From the NCBI GenBank assembly GCA_000432995.1, contig HF972609.1, positions 1 through 9,135 on the forward strand: DNA of 9,135 nt, written 5' to 3'. The notes under the pieces were generated by a model. That model did no database searches. It saw only the letters and a program-made list of their open reading frames with translations, and had not been told where the DNA came from. Made by a program: the position numbers and the translations under genes. Origin of the DNA: Clostridium sp. CAG:1013 (GTDB lineage Bacteria; Bacillota; Clostridia; Oscillospirales; Acutalibacteraceae). Below, in pieces: positions 1 to 7,010 of this stretch. Numbering within the stretch: position 1 is the first letter of the stretch; the number at the start of each line of letters is the position of its first letter.

Positions 1-1320
1 CCCGCCACACTTGGAGCAGGTGTCGGGATCAGTCTCGGAGACGATGGTCTCGCCGCAGTCCTCGCAGTACCAGGCGGGGATCCGATGACCCCACCACAGC
101 TGACGGGAGATGCACCAGTCCTTGATGTTCTCCATCCAGTTGTAGTAGGTCTTTTCCATACGCTCGGGGATGAAGCGAATGGTGCCGTCCTTCACCACGT
201 CAATGGCGGGGCCGGCCAGGGGCTCCATCTTCACGAACCACTGAGTGGACACACGGGGCTCCACCACAGTGTGGCAGCGCTGGCAGGTACCCACATTGTG
301 CTTGATGGGCTCGATCTTAATGAGGTAGCCGCCCTCTTCCAGATCCTTAACGATCTGCTTACGGGCATCCAGACCGGACATACCGGCGTACTTGCCACCG
401 TTTTCGTTGATGGAACCGTCCTCGTTCATCACGTTGATGACGGGCAGGTCGTGGCGCTTGCCCACCTCGAAGTCGTTGGGGTCGTGGGCGGGGGTAATCT
501 TCACCACGCCAGTGCCGAAGTCCATTTCCACGTACTCGTCGGCGACCACAGGGATCTCACGGCCCACCAGGGGCAGGATCACGTTCTTGCCCACCAGGTG
601 CTTGTACCGCTCGTCCTCGGGATGGACTGCCACGGCAGTATCGCCCAGCATGGTCTCAGGACGGGTGGTAGCCAGTTCCACATAGCCGGAGCCGTCGGCC
701 AGAGGATACCGCAGGTGCCAGAAGGAACCTTCCTTCTCCTCGAATTCCACCTCCGCGTCAGAGATGGCGGTCTTGCAGTTGGGGCACCAGTTGATGATCC
801 GCTCGCCCCGGTAGATCAAGCCCTCGTTATACAGCTTGACGAACACGTGGCGCACAGCTTTGGAACAGCCCTCGTCCATGGTAAAACGGAGCCGGTCCCA
901 GTCGCAGGAAGAACCCAGCAGCTTCAGCTGTTCCAGGATGCGGCCGCCGAACTTATCCTTCCAGGCCCAGGCACGCTCCAGGAAACCGTCGCGGCCCAGA
1001 TCCTCTTTGGTGAGTCCCTCTTTCCGCATGGCTTCCACGATCTTGGCCTCAGTGGCGATGGAAGCGTGGTCTGTGCCGGGGAGCCACAGAGCAGAGTACC
1101 CCTGCATCCGCTTCCACCGGATGAGGATGTCCTGCAGGGTCTCGTCCCAAGCGTGGCCCATATGCAGCTGCCCAGTGATGTTGGGCGGGGGAATGACAAT
1201 AGTGTAGGGTTGTTTCTCCGGATCGGGCTCGGCGTGGAAATAGCCGCCCTTCATCCAGAAGTCGTAGATGCGGCCTTCCACCTCCTGGGGCTCGTAGGCC
1301 TTGGCAAGCTCTTTGCTCAT
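1..1320 (-). CDS. valS: valyl-tRNA synthetase, N-terminal part (3' end outside window)
   Basis: Cytoplasmic class I aminoacyl-tRNA synthetase that charges tRNA-Val with valine and removes mischarged threonine. The 440 codons present open with MSKELAKAYEPQEVEGRIYD. The class I signature is PPPNITGQLHMGH at residues 44-56, with HMGH (53-56) as the HIGH motif. The CP1 editing domain shows TTRPETMLGD near residues 218-227. The stretch WCISRQLWWGHRIPAWYC is typical of ValRS, and Cys419, Cys422, Cys435 and Cys438 form a probable zinc ribbon at the truncated end. The KMSKS loop and anticodon-binding domain lie beyond the window. The ATG at 1320-1318 follows GGAGGG (1327-1332) with a 6-nt gap. The gene has its own promoter and is separated from the upstream SLH gene by a terminator. 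Family assignment is close to certain. Confidence 0.97.
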   Translation of the reverse strand, partial: MSKELAKAYEPQEVEGRIYDFWMKGGYFHAEPDPEKQPYTIVIPPPNITGQLHMGHAWDETLQDILIRWKRMQGYSALWLPGTDHASIATEAKIVEAMRKEGLTKEDLGRDGFLERAWAWKDKFGGRILEQLKLLGSSCDWDRLRFTMDEGCSKAVRHVFVKLYNEGLIYRGERIINWCPNCKTAISDAEVEFEEKEGSFWHLRYPLADGSGYVELATTRPETMLGDTAVAVHPEDERYKHLVGKNVILPLVGREIPVVADEYVEMDFGTGVVKITPAHDPNDFEVGKRHDLPVINVMNEDGSINENGGKYAGMSGLDARKQIVKDLEEGGYLIKIEPIKHNVGTCQRCHTVVEPRVSTQWFVKMEPLAGPAIDVVKDGTIRFIPERMEKTYYNWMENIKDWCISRQLWWGHRIPAWYCEDCGETIVSETDPDTCSKCGG

Positions 1321-1345
1321 GGTGTTCCCTCCAAATAATCCATAT

Positions 1346-1388
1346 CCGGGAAAAATCCCGGTTTTCTTCCTTCACGGGGGAATTCCCC
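1346..1388 (-). repeat. two short inverted repeats in the valS 5' leader
   Basis: The leader of about 70 nt between the predicted valS start site and its ATG holds two perfect dyads: CCGGG-6 nt-CCCGG at 1346-1361 and the palindrome GGGGAATTCCCC at 1377-1388. Either could form a small RNA hairpin, and the second, just after the start site, could instead be a protein site. The leader is too short for a T-box and I see no T-box sequence, so classical tRNA-dependent attenuation is not supported. Function is unknown. Confidence 0.45.
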
Positions 1389-1397
1389 TGAAAGATA

Positions 1398-1426
1398 ATT
1401 ATTTCATCTTATGCCCGGTTTGTCAA
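1398..1426 (-). promoter_or_regulatory. sigma-A promoter of valS
   Basis: On the minus strand TTGACA (1426-1421, perfect -35) is followed after exactly 17 bp by AATAAT (1403-1398, 5 of 6 to the -10 consensus). The start site would lie near 1391, giving a leader of about 70 nt. It sits downstream of the terminator of the preceding gene, so valS is probably transcribed independently. Confidence 0.8.
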
Positions 1427-1480
1427 CAAAAAATGGGCTATCCCCCTTGTTTTTCCCCATTTCATCCCTATTCCTGCCAA

Positions 1481-1518
1481 ATAAAGAAAAGGACCACCGC
1501 AAATTGACGGCAGTCCTT
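1481..1518 (-). terminator. intrinsic terminator after the transglutaminase-SLH gene
   Basis: On the minus strand AAGGAC (1518-1513) pairs with GTCCTT (1494-1489). Inner pairs, including two G-U wobbles, extend the stem to about 11 bp around an 8-nt loop. A T-rich tail (TTCTTTAT) occupies 1488-1481. It begins 26 bp beyond the stop codon of the upstream gene and lies before the valS promoter. Confidence 0.8.
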
Positions 1519-1544
1519 GTATCTTTGTTCTGAAATGGACCAAC

Positions 1545-3311
1545 TTACGCAGTCTCCAAAACCGCTAAATAATCTGTAAATTTCACGAACACCGTGGCGG
1601 CTTCGCTGCGAGAGGTATTGTCCGAGGGGTTAAAATTGCCCTTCTCGTCACCGGAGACCAATCCCCGGTCATAGCAGGCATACACCGATTTCTCCGCCCA
1701 AGAGGAAATCTCCTCATCATCAGGGAAGGCAAAGGCTCGGTGTTCAGGCACCGCTTGCTCTACCTTTTGGATGTAGTTTTCCAGCACCACACACATCTCT
1801 TCCCGAGTAATGGGAGCGTTGGGTTTGAAGGTGTTGTTCTCGTAACCCGCGATCACATGGTTTTCCCCTGCCCAGTTCACTGCGTTGGCATACCAGGCAT
1901 CCGCTTTCACATCGCTGAACAGCATCTCCTGAGGAACATAATCCTCTGGAGCGTAAGCGTTATAGAGCACCTGGACAAACTCCGCACGGGTAATGGCGTC
2001 TCCGGGATTGAAAAATCCGTTCTCGTCCCCGGCAAAAAGTCCCATACTGGCGGCCTTTTCCACATAATCATAATACCAGGAGCTGCGCTTCACGTCAGGG
2101 AACCGCAGAGGCTCATATCCCCCTGCCACATACTCGTAAGCCTGCTGGTTCTTAGTGGGATACCGGAAGCTGACATGGTTCAGATCACTGGAATCCACCC
2201 AGGGATTCTGCTCCACATGATCTTTCTCCTGATAGAACATGGAACCATTTACCTCTGTCCGGGAACCGATAAGGAAGTATGCGTAGGAAATCTGGCTATC
2301 ATCTCCGTCATCCCAGGTCAAGTCCAGATTGTACCAGTCGCCGTCGTCCATCTTGATGTTGTTCCACATATGGGTCTCACTGATTACCAAAGCGCAGGGG
2401 ATCTCCAACAGATCACACACCACTTTCATGGCCTTAGCGTAACCGTCGCACACTGGCTCGTACTCGTCCCCAGCTACCAGGCAGCTGTACGCCTGATGAG
2501 ACAGGGACTGGGCTTTACTGTCAGCAGGAGAGTAATTATAGGTGCTCTGGGCTGCCAGCAGGTCATGGACCTGCTGAACCTGAACGTATAGATCGGCACT
2601 CTGATTCACCTGATCGGCAATAGCCTGAGCGCTGGCCATTTGCTGGTCGTACATCTGCCGTTCTTGACCGTCATATTTCAGCTGGAAGGCGAAAACAGCG
2701 TTTCTAACATTGACCGTTGTACCGTCGGCAGATTCCCAATACATACCGTACCGCATGCTGGAAAGCCAAAAAGCATCTGGGCGGTCATAACGCAGAGCCA
2801 CAATAGCCGCGCACAGATCTGTATAAATGGCGCGATAAAGGCTCTCAGAGGAAGAACCAGGGGTAAATACTCCCCCGCTGATGGTTCCCGTCATGGTAAG
2901 GCCGTACAGGGAGTCCACCCGAACAGCTACCTGGCGATAGCCGTTGACCTCCGCAGCCGTGAGAATCTGATTGAGGGGAATACTGGCCAAAGCATCGTAG
3001 CAGTCCTTCTGCCGCTGGGTCAGCTGACCATACATAGAGCCGTCGTCATAAGAGCCCAAGGGTGCGCTGAAAACCGACTCCTGATTTTGGCCGATTACGG
3101 TTCCGCCTCCCAAAGTGTCCTCTGTCTCCAAAAGGGCATACCCTGTTTCACCATCTCCCATTTGGTAAACCACGGATTCCTCTGGGGAAGTTTCCCCTTC
3201 CTGGGCCACAGCCCCCGCAGGGACCGCCATAAGCAGAAGCAGCCCAGACATAAGCAAGCTGCACCACCGTTTGAGCATCCGATTCATCTCCAAGACCCCT
3301 TTCTTTTCCAA
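1545..3311 (-). CDS. secreted transglutaminase-like protein with three SLH repeats
   Basis: Exported 588-residue surface protein. A basic start plus hydrophobic stretch (MNRMLKRWCSLLMSGLLLLM, then AVPAGAVAQ) forms a signal peptide. Residues 100-370 hold a transglutaminase-like (papain-fold) core with an apparent catalytic triad: Cys288 in PVCDGYAKAM, His314 in ETHMWNNIK, Asp330 in YNLDLTWDD. Bacterial members are often peptidases rather than true transglutaminases, so the reaction is unknown. Three SLH repeats follow (about 404-450, 465-511, 528-575), with TRAE, TREE and SRSE at the wall-polymer-binding position, implying non-covalent anchoring to the cell wall. The start is uncertain: TTG at 3311 has AAAGGAG upstream with a short gap, while ATG at 3287 (MNRMLKRW) has the weaker AAGGGG about 8 nt upstream; both keep the signal peptide. 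It is divergent from a second SLH enzyme and is followed by its own terminator. Confidence 0.93.
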   Translation of the reverse strand: MEKKGVLEMNRMLKRWCSLLMSGLLLLMAVPAGAVAQEGETSPEESVVYQMGDGETGYALLETEDTLGGGTVIGQNQESVFSAPLGSYDDGSMYGQLTQRQKDCYDALASIPLNQILTAAEVNGYRQVAVRVDSLYGLTMTGTISGGVFTPGSSSESLYRAIYTDLCAAIVALRYDRPDAFWLSSMRYGMYWESADGTTVNVRNAVFAFQLKYDGQERQMYDQQMASAQAIADQVNQSADLYVQVQQVHDLLAAQSTYNYSPADSKAQSLSHQAYSCLVAGDEYEPVCDGYAKAMKVVCDLLEIPCALVISETHMWNNIKMDDGDWYNLDLTWDDGDDSQISYAYFLIGSRTEVNGSMFYQEKDHVEQNPWVDSSDLNHVSFRYPTKNQQAYEYVAGGYEPLRFPDVKRSSWYYDYVEKAASMGLFAGDENGFFNPGDAITRAEFVQVLYNAYAPEDYVPQEMLFSDVKADAWYANAVNWAGENHVIAGYENNTFKPNAPITREEMCVVLENYIQKVEQAVPEHRAFAFPDDEEISSWAEKSVYACYDRGLVSGDEKGNFNPSDNTSRSEAATVFVKFTDYLAVLETA

Positions 3312-3353
3312 ACCGCTCCTTTCAGGCGCGGGATTTCTATAGTATGTACCCCC

Positions 3354-3382
3354 ATTATCTCTGAATCAGAGGGTCTTGTCAA
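3354..3382 (-). promoter_or_regulatory. sigma-A promoter of the transglutaminase-SLH gene
   Basis: On the minus strand a perfect -35 TTGACA (3382-3377) is followed after 17 bp by GATAAT (3359-3354, 5 of 6). The predicted start is near 3347, giving a leader of about 36 nt to the TTG start or 60 nt to the ATG. Confidence 0.8.
3359..3371. promoter_or_regulatory. perfect dyad in promoter spacer, possible operator
   Basis: CTCTGA-A-TCAGAG is a perfect 6+1+6 inverted repeat lying between the -35 and -10 boxes of the minus-strand promoter and touching the -10. A dimeric repressor bound here would block RNA polymerase. I do not recognise the motif as that of a named regulator. Only this copy was noticed in the window. 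Confidence 0.45.
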
Positions 3383-3388
3383 TCCCGC

Positions 3389-3438
3389 TTTCCCAAAGCT
3401 TTTCCAAAAGCCAAACCTGGGAAAATCTGGGCATTTTC
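3389..3438. repeat. cluster of nested inverted repeats between divergent SLH genes
   Basis: Three overlapping dyads lie just upstream of the minus-strand -35 box: TTTCCCA (3389-3395) with TGGGAAA (3418-3424); inside it GCTTTT-CC-AAAAGC (3398-3411); and GAAAAT (3421-3426) with ATTTTC (3433-3438). The second and third arms overlap, so alternative pairings exclude each other. No gene fits here. It could be a set of regulator sites serving both divergent genes, or a relic terminator. Function is inferred from position only. Confidence 0.45.
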
Positions 3439-3476
3439 TCCCTCGGGGTTGCATCTTAGGGAATTTTGTGGTAAAC

Positions 3477-3493
3477 TGTAACAGATTTGTAAC
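3477..3493. promoter_or_regulatory. TGTAAC direct repeat, 11-bp period (possible response-regulator site)
   Basis: TGTAAC occurs at 3477-3482 and again at 3488-3493, separated by 5 bp (GTTACA on the other strand). Half-sites repeated every 11 bp are typical of OmpR/PhoB-family response regulators such as Bacillus PhoP, whose half-sites are TTAACA-like. It lies about 90 bp upstream of the NlpC/P60-SLH start. I could not find a convincing sigma-A promoter for that gene, which would fit activator dependence. Identity of the regulator is a guess. Confidence 0.35.
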
Positions 3494-3530
3494 CTTTCGC
3501 ACTGAAATATCGAACCATCCTTTGGGAATA

Positions 3531-3545
3531 GAAACCCGGGGTTTC
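3531..3545. repeat. 15-bp inverted repeat in NlpC/P60-SLH leader
   Basis: GAAACCC-G-GGGTTTC is a perfect 7+1+7 dyad about 20 bp upstream of the AGGAGG ribosome binding site (3567-3572). As RNA it would form a 6-bp hairpin with a 3-nt loop. It may stabilise the transcript or bind a regulator; nothing more can be said. Confidence 0.4.
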
Positions 3546-3583
3546 GGGTCAGGTTCTTTTGCATTTAGGAGGAATGTCTTTTG

Positions 3584-5389
3584 ATGAAACATATGGCGAA
3601 ACCTACTCGCCGGCCTGGCGCTCTGCTGCTGGCTCTGGCGGTCCTGTTCACCACATTCTGTGCTCTGCGCCTTCCTGCCAGCGCAGCAGGCACCCCCACT
3701 TCTTTGGGTCTGGGTGAGCACGGCATCATGGCTTATGAAGACGGCTGGCTGTATTCCTACGGCGGCAAAGGCGAGACCAATTCCGATGGCGTACGGGTTT
3801 CCGACTGCGCCGGACTGATCTACGCTTACTTCAAGGATCTTGGCGCTGAAGCCGGCTGCTGGGGAGGTGCCACCTCCCAGGTGACCTATAACTGTGTGTT
3901 CTCCGGGGACGTTGACGAGCTTTACGGCATTCCCCGTATTCACGGTCTGGTGGTAACCATGCCGGATTATAACGATCCCGCCACTGGCATTTACAGCCAC
4001 ATTGGTATTTATATCGGCAATAACATGGCCACGGACAACAGCGACTACAACGTGAACATGGTGATGGACCAAGTGGTAGGCAGCGGCCGGGGCTGGACGG
4101 CCTGGCATGTGTTCGACAACGGCATGCTCTATCCTTCCAACGGCTGGTATGAATTCAACAACAACCTGTACCACTACACCGACTGCCAGTACGATGTGGA
4201 CACGGTAGTGGACGGTTTCACCATCGGCAGTGATGGTATCGCTCTGGGCTCCGATGGGCAGCCCCTCACCGTTGACTCTCCTGAAGCTCCCGCTCTCAGC
4301 GACAGCTACGTATCCGCTTCCACTGTGGCTCAGCAGTTGAAGAGCCTGGGTTACAGCGGCAAGGACAGCACTCAGGATCTGGTGGATGGCGGCGACGTGC
4401 CTGGTGATGACCTGCTGAACGGCCGGATCACTGCCAGCGGCGTGCGGCTTCGCAAGGAAGCCACCACCCAATCCGCTCAGGTTGCCATCCTTTCCAAAAA
4501 CGACCAGGTCCAGATTGTGGAAACCGTTTCTGGAGAACCGCTGAACATCGAGGGTGTCACCTCGGATCAATGGTATTCCGTGGTCACCTCCCGGGGCCTG
4601 AAAGGTTACGTGTTCTCCGCCTATGTGGAGAAAGAATCCACTTTGGAAACTCCTGTGTTCTCTCTTTCTGACAGCGGTGACCTGCTGATTACTGCCGGAG
4701 ATGGTTGTGACATCCGTTACACCACCGACGGCACTCATCCCACTGCGGAGAGCACTCCTTACACGGGGCCCATCTCCATCTCGGGCACTTACCGGGCCAT
4801 TGCTGTCCAGGATGACTGGACAAGCCCCATGGCTACCATCACTTACGCGGGAAACAAGCTGTTTACTGATTTCACCTCCGAGGACTGGTATTTTGAGCAG
4901 GTGGATCAAGTAGTTGCCTTGGGATTGTTCAGTGGTGACGGCACCACCTTCGCTCCCACCAGACTGATCACTCGTGCGGAATTCGCTTCTGCTCTGGCCA
5001 ATTTGGCCGGTGTGGATGTGTCCGATTACCAGGGGACAAGCTCTTTCTCCGATGTGGGGAACGCCTGGTACAACGGCGCTGTGAACTGGGTCTCCTCCAT
5101 GAACATCATGAGCGGCATGGGCGACGGCACGTTCCGTCCTAACGATCCCATCACTCGGGAACAGCTGTGTGTGGCGATCGCCAACTACGGCGGCCTCACC
5201 TACAGTGGCAGCGCCACCGCATTCGCCGATGACAGTTCCATTTCCTCTTGGGCCAGAAACGCTGTGTACGCTTGCAAGGAGCTGGGACTTATCAGCGGTA
5301 TGGGGAACAACACCTTCGCTCCCAAGGACAACTCCCAGCGGTGCCACGCTTGCACCATTATCCTGAACGCCTACAACAAAGGGCTGTAA
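3584..5389 (+). CDS. secreted NlpC/P60 - SH3b - CHB_HEX_C-like - triple SLH cell-wall enzyme
   Basis: Exported 601-residue wall protein. A signal peptide (KPTRRPGALLLALAVLF, ending near LPASAAG) precedes an NlpC/P60-type papain-fold domain with Cys75 (VSDCAGL) and His139 (YSHIGIYIG). The usual third polar residue after the HIGIYIG strand is not obvious, although Asp and Asn residues follow. Such enzymes cleave peptidoglycan stem or cross-link peptides. A bacterial SH3 domain follows at about 280-350 (ASGVRLRKEA, KGYVFSAYV), then a chitobiase/beta-hexosaminidase C-terminal-like Ig domain at about 354-421 (RYTTDGTHPT). Three SLH repeats (about 427-471, 487-535, 546-598) carry TRAE, TREQ and, oddly, QRCH. 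Start: AGGAGG at 3567-3572 favours ATG at 3584 (11-nt gap), but TTG at 3581 (8-nt gap) is possible. It is divergent from the other SLH gene and ends at a bidirectional terminator. Confidence 0.93.
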   Translation: MKHMAKPTRRPGALLLALAVLFTTFCALRLPASAAGTPTSLGLGEHGIMAYEDGWLYSYGGKGETNSDGVRVSDCAGLIYAYFKDLGAEAGCWGGATSQVTYNCVFSGDVDELYGIPRIHGLVVTMPDYNDPATGIYSHIGIYIGNNMATDNSDYNVNMVMDQVVGSGRGWTAWHVFDNGMLYPSNGWYEFNNNLYHYTDCQYDVDTVVDGFTIGSDGIALGSDGQPLTVDSPEAPALSDSYVSASTVAQQLKSLGYSGKDSTQDLVDGGDVPGDDLLNGRITASGVRLRKEATTQSAQVAILSKNDQVQIVETVSGEPLNIEGVTSDQWYSVVTSRGLKGYVFSAYVEKESTLETPVFSLSDSGDLLITAGDGCDIRYTTDGTHPTAESTPYTGPISISGTYRAIAVQDDWTSPMATITYAGNKLFTDFTSEDWYFEQVDQVVALGLFSGDGTTFAPTRLITRAEFASALANLAGVDVSDYQGTSSFSDVGNAWYNGAVNWVSSMNIMSGMGDGTFRPNDPITREQLCVAIANYGGLTYSGSATAFADDSSISSWARNAVYACKELGLISGMGNNTFAPKDNSQRCHACTIILNAYNKGL

Positions 5390-5409
5390 CTCTTTTACAG
5401 AACATAGAA

Positions 5410-5441
5410 AAGGGCCTCCGGCAAACTTGCCGGGGGCCCTT
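5410..5441. terminator. bidirectional intrinsic terminator between convergent genes
   Basis: AAGGGCC (5410-5416) pairs with GGCCCTT (5435-5441), a T-G wobble follows, and CCGGCAA (5418-5424) pairs with TTGCCGG (5427-5433): about 15 bp of stem, nearly perfect. The plus strand continues into GTTAGTTTG and the minus strand into TTTTC, so it can end both the plus SLH gene (stop at 5389) and the minus arabinofuranosidase gene (stop at 5473). Confidence 0.88.
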
Positions 5442-5472
5442 GTTAGTTTGTATTTGCGTTTGGCGAAACTCT

Positions 5473-6990
5473 TTACTTGCCCAGACGGATCACGTTCCAG
5501 GAAGCCTTGCCCAGACGGCTGGTAAGAATGCCGTCTTTCAGCTCATCCCGATCGTTCACGGTCTTGGGAAGCACAGTCTGCTTGTCGGCGGAGTTCACGG
5601 CCATCATGTCGTCATGCTCCAGAACAATGTGCTCCAGCACGCGGTAGCCCTCGAAGGAGCGGAGATCAGCTTCCAGCGGGATATCGTCGTTCAGATCACG
5701 GTTCACAGCAAAGATGGTGACCTGGTCCTTTTCGTCGTCCCAAACCGCCACGGAATCCACGTCGTCCACGTCGGTGAAGGAACGGGTGTCGTGCTTGGAG
5801 GAACGGAGAGCGGGATTCAAAGCCACGCCGCGGCCGTACTTGGAGGCATGGAGATAGGGATAGAAGATGGTCTGCTTCCAGGCAGGACCGTTCTCCTCGG
5901 TCATGATGGGAGCGATTACATTCACCAGCTGAGCCAGGCAGGCCATGCGCACACGGTCGGAATGCTTCAGCAGAGTGATAAGCAGCAGGCCCACAACCAG
6001 AGCGTCCTCAAAGTCGTAACGGTCCTCCAGCAGATGGGGAGCCACGGACCAGGGACGGTTCTTCATGGTGTCATCGTCGTCATCCTTGGCATGGAACCAC
6101 ACGTTCCACTCGTCAAAGCTGAGCATCATGTCCTTCTGGGAACGCTTCTTGGCCTTGACGAAATCGCAGGTGGAAATGATGGTGCGGATGAACCGGTCCA
6201 TATCCACGGACTGGGCCAGGAAATCGGCGGTATCGTTCATGGGGTTGCCGTAGTAGCTGTGCAGGGAGATGAAATCCACGTTGTCATAGGTCTCCTCCAG
6301 CACAGTGGCTTCCCACTGGGGATAGGTAGGCATCTTGGTGTTGGAACTGCCGCACACCACCAGCTCCACGCTGGGATCGATCTGCTTCAACGCTTTGGCG
6401 GTCTCGTCCGCCAGATGGCCGTATTCCTGAGCGGTCTTGTGACCGATCTGCCAGGGGCCGTCCATTTCGTTGCCCAAGCACCAAACCTTGATGTTGTGGG
6501 GATCCTTGATGCCATGAGACACACGCAGGTCGCTGTACTTGGTGCCGGAGGGATGATTGCAGTACTCCAGCAGGTTGCAGGCAGCCTCGATGCCCCGGGT
6601 GCCCAGGTTCACAGCCATCATCACTTCACTGCCGGCCTTCTTGCTCCAGGAAACGAACTCGTTGACACCAACCAGGTTGGGCTCGGTGCTGCGCCATGCC
6701 AATTCCAGCCGGCGGGGACGCTGCGCCACAGGGCCTACACTGTCCTCCCAGTAGAAATTGGAGACGAAGTTGCCGCCGGGATACCGAACGATGGGCACAC
6801 CGATCTCCTTCACCAGATCCAGCACATCCTTGCGGAAACCTTCCTCGTCAGCGGAGGGATGACCGGGCTGGTAGATGCCGCCGTACACAGCGCGGCCCAA
6901 ATGCTCGATAAAAGAGCCGTACACACGCTTGTCCACACGGCTGATCTGAAAATCCTTGTCCAGGGTAATACGGGCAAATTTCTGATCCAT
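5473..6990 (-). CDS. abfA: GH51 alpha-L-arabinofuranosidase, cytoplasmic
   Basis: Retaining glycosidase (EC 3.2.1.55) that releases terminal L-arabinofuranose from arabinan or arabinoxylan oligosaccharides. At 505 residues it matches single-unit bacterial GH51 enzymes such as Geobacillus AbfA. Characteristic stretches are YGGIYQPG (36-43), VRYPGGNFVSNFYWED (68-83), the acid/base Glu175 in CLGNEMDGPW and the nucleophile Glu294 in SFDEWNVWF; both numbers agree with the known Geobacillus residues. No signal peptide is present, so it should act on imported oligosaccharides. A run of five Asp (303-307) follows the nucleophile. The start is ATG at 6990, with AAGGAAGG about 9 nt upstream; an in-frame TTG at 7026 lies within the operator dyad and has no ribosome binding site. 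A sigma-A promoter and AraR-like operator precede it, and it ends at a terminator shared with the convergent SLH gene. Confidence 0.96.
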   Translation of the reverse strand: MDQKFARITLDKDFQISRVDKRVYGSFIEHLGRAVYGGIYQPGHPSADEEGFRKDVLDLVKEIGVPIVRYPGGNFVSNFYWEDSVGPVAQRPRRLELAWRSTEPNLVGVNEFVSWSKKAGSEVMMAVNLGTRGIEAACNLLEYCNHPSGTKYSDLRVSHGIKDPHNIKVWCLGNEMDGPWQIGHKTAQEYGHLADETAKALKQIDPSVELVVCGSSNTKMPTYPQWEATVLEETYDNVDFISLHSYYGNPMNDTADFLAQSVDMDRFIRTIISTCDFVKAKKRSQKDMMLSFDEWNVWFHAKDDDDDTMKNRPWSVAPHLLEDRYDFEDALVVGLLLITLLKHSDRVRMACLAQLVNVIAPIMTEENGPAWKQTIFYPYLHASKYGRGVALNPALRSSKHDTRSFTDVDDVDSVAVWDDEKDQVTIFAVNRDLNDDIPLEADLRSFEGYRVLEHIVLEHDDMMAVNSADKQTVLPKTVNDRDELKDGILTSRLGKASWNVIRLGK

Positions 6991-7010
6991 AGTTAAAAAC
7001 CTTCCTTCCC

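Noticed and set aside
85..1338. Open frame of 417 codons on the plus strand opposite valS
   Set aside because: It is antisense to an unmistakable valS, His/Leu/Gly-rich and without a recognisable domain.
1321..1544. T-box leader for valS
   Set aside because: The terminator hairpin at 1489-1518 lies upstream of the valS promoter and belongs to the preceding gene; no T-box or specifier-loop pattern is visible.
1740..3584. Two plus-strand open frames (1740-2591 and 2640-3584) opposite the transglutaminase-SLH gene
   Set aside because: They are opposite a gene with signal peptide, catalytic triad and SLH repeats; neither has a ribosome binding site or known domain.
3284..5347. Long open frame of about 687 codons on the minus strand opposite the NlpC/P60-SLH gene
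   Set aside because: It mirrors a gene with clear domains, has no ribosome binding site or domain pattern, and its composition (rich in Gly, Val, His) is that of an antisense frame of a codon-biased gene.
5248..6996. Open frame of 582 codons on the plus strand opposite abfA
   Set aside because: It begins inside the SLH gene, runs through the terminator and lies antisense to the GH51 gene; no protein family pattern.
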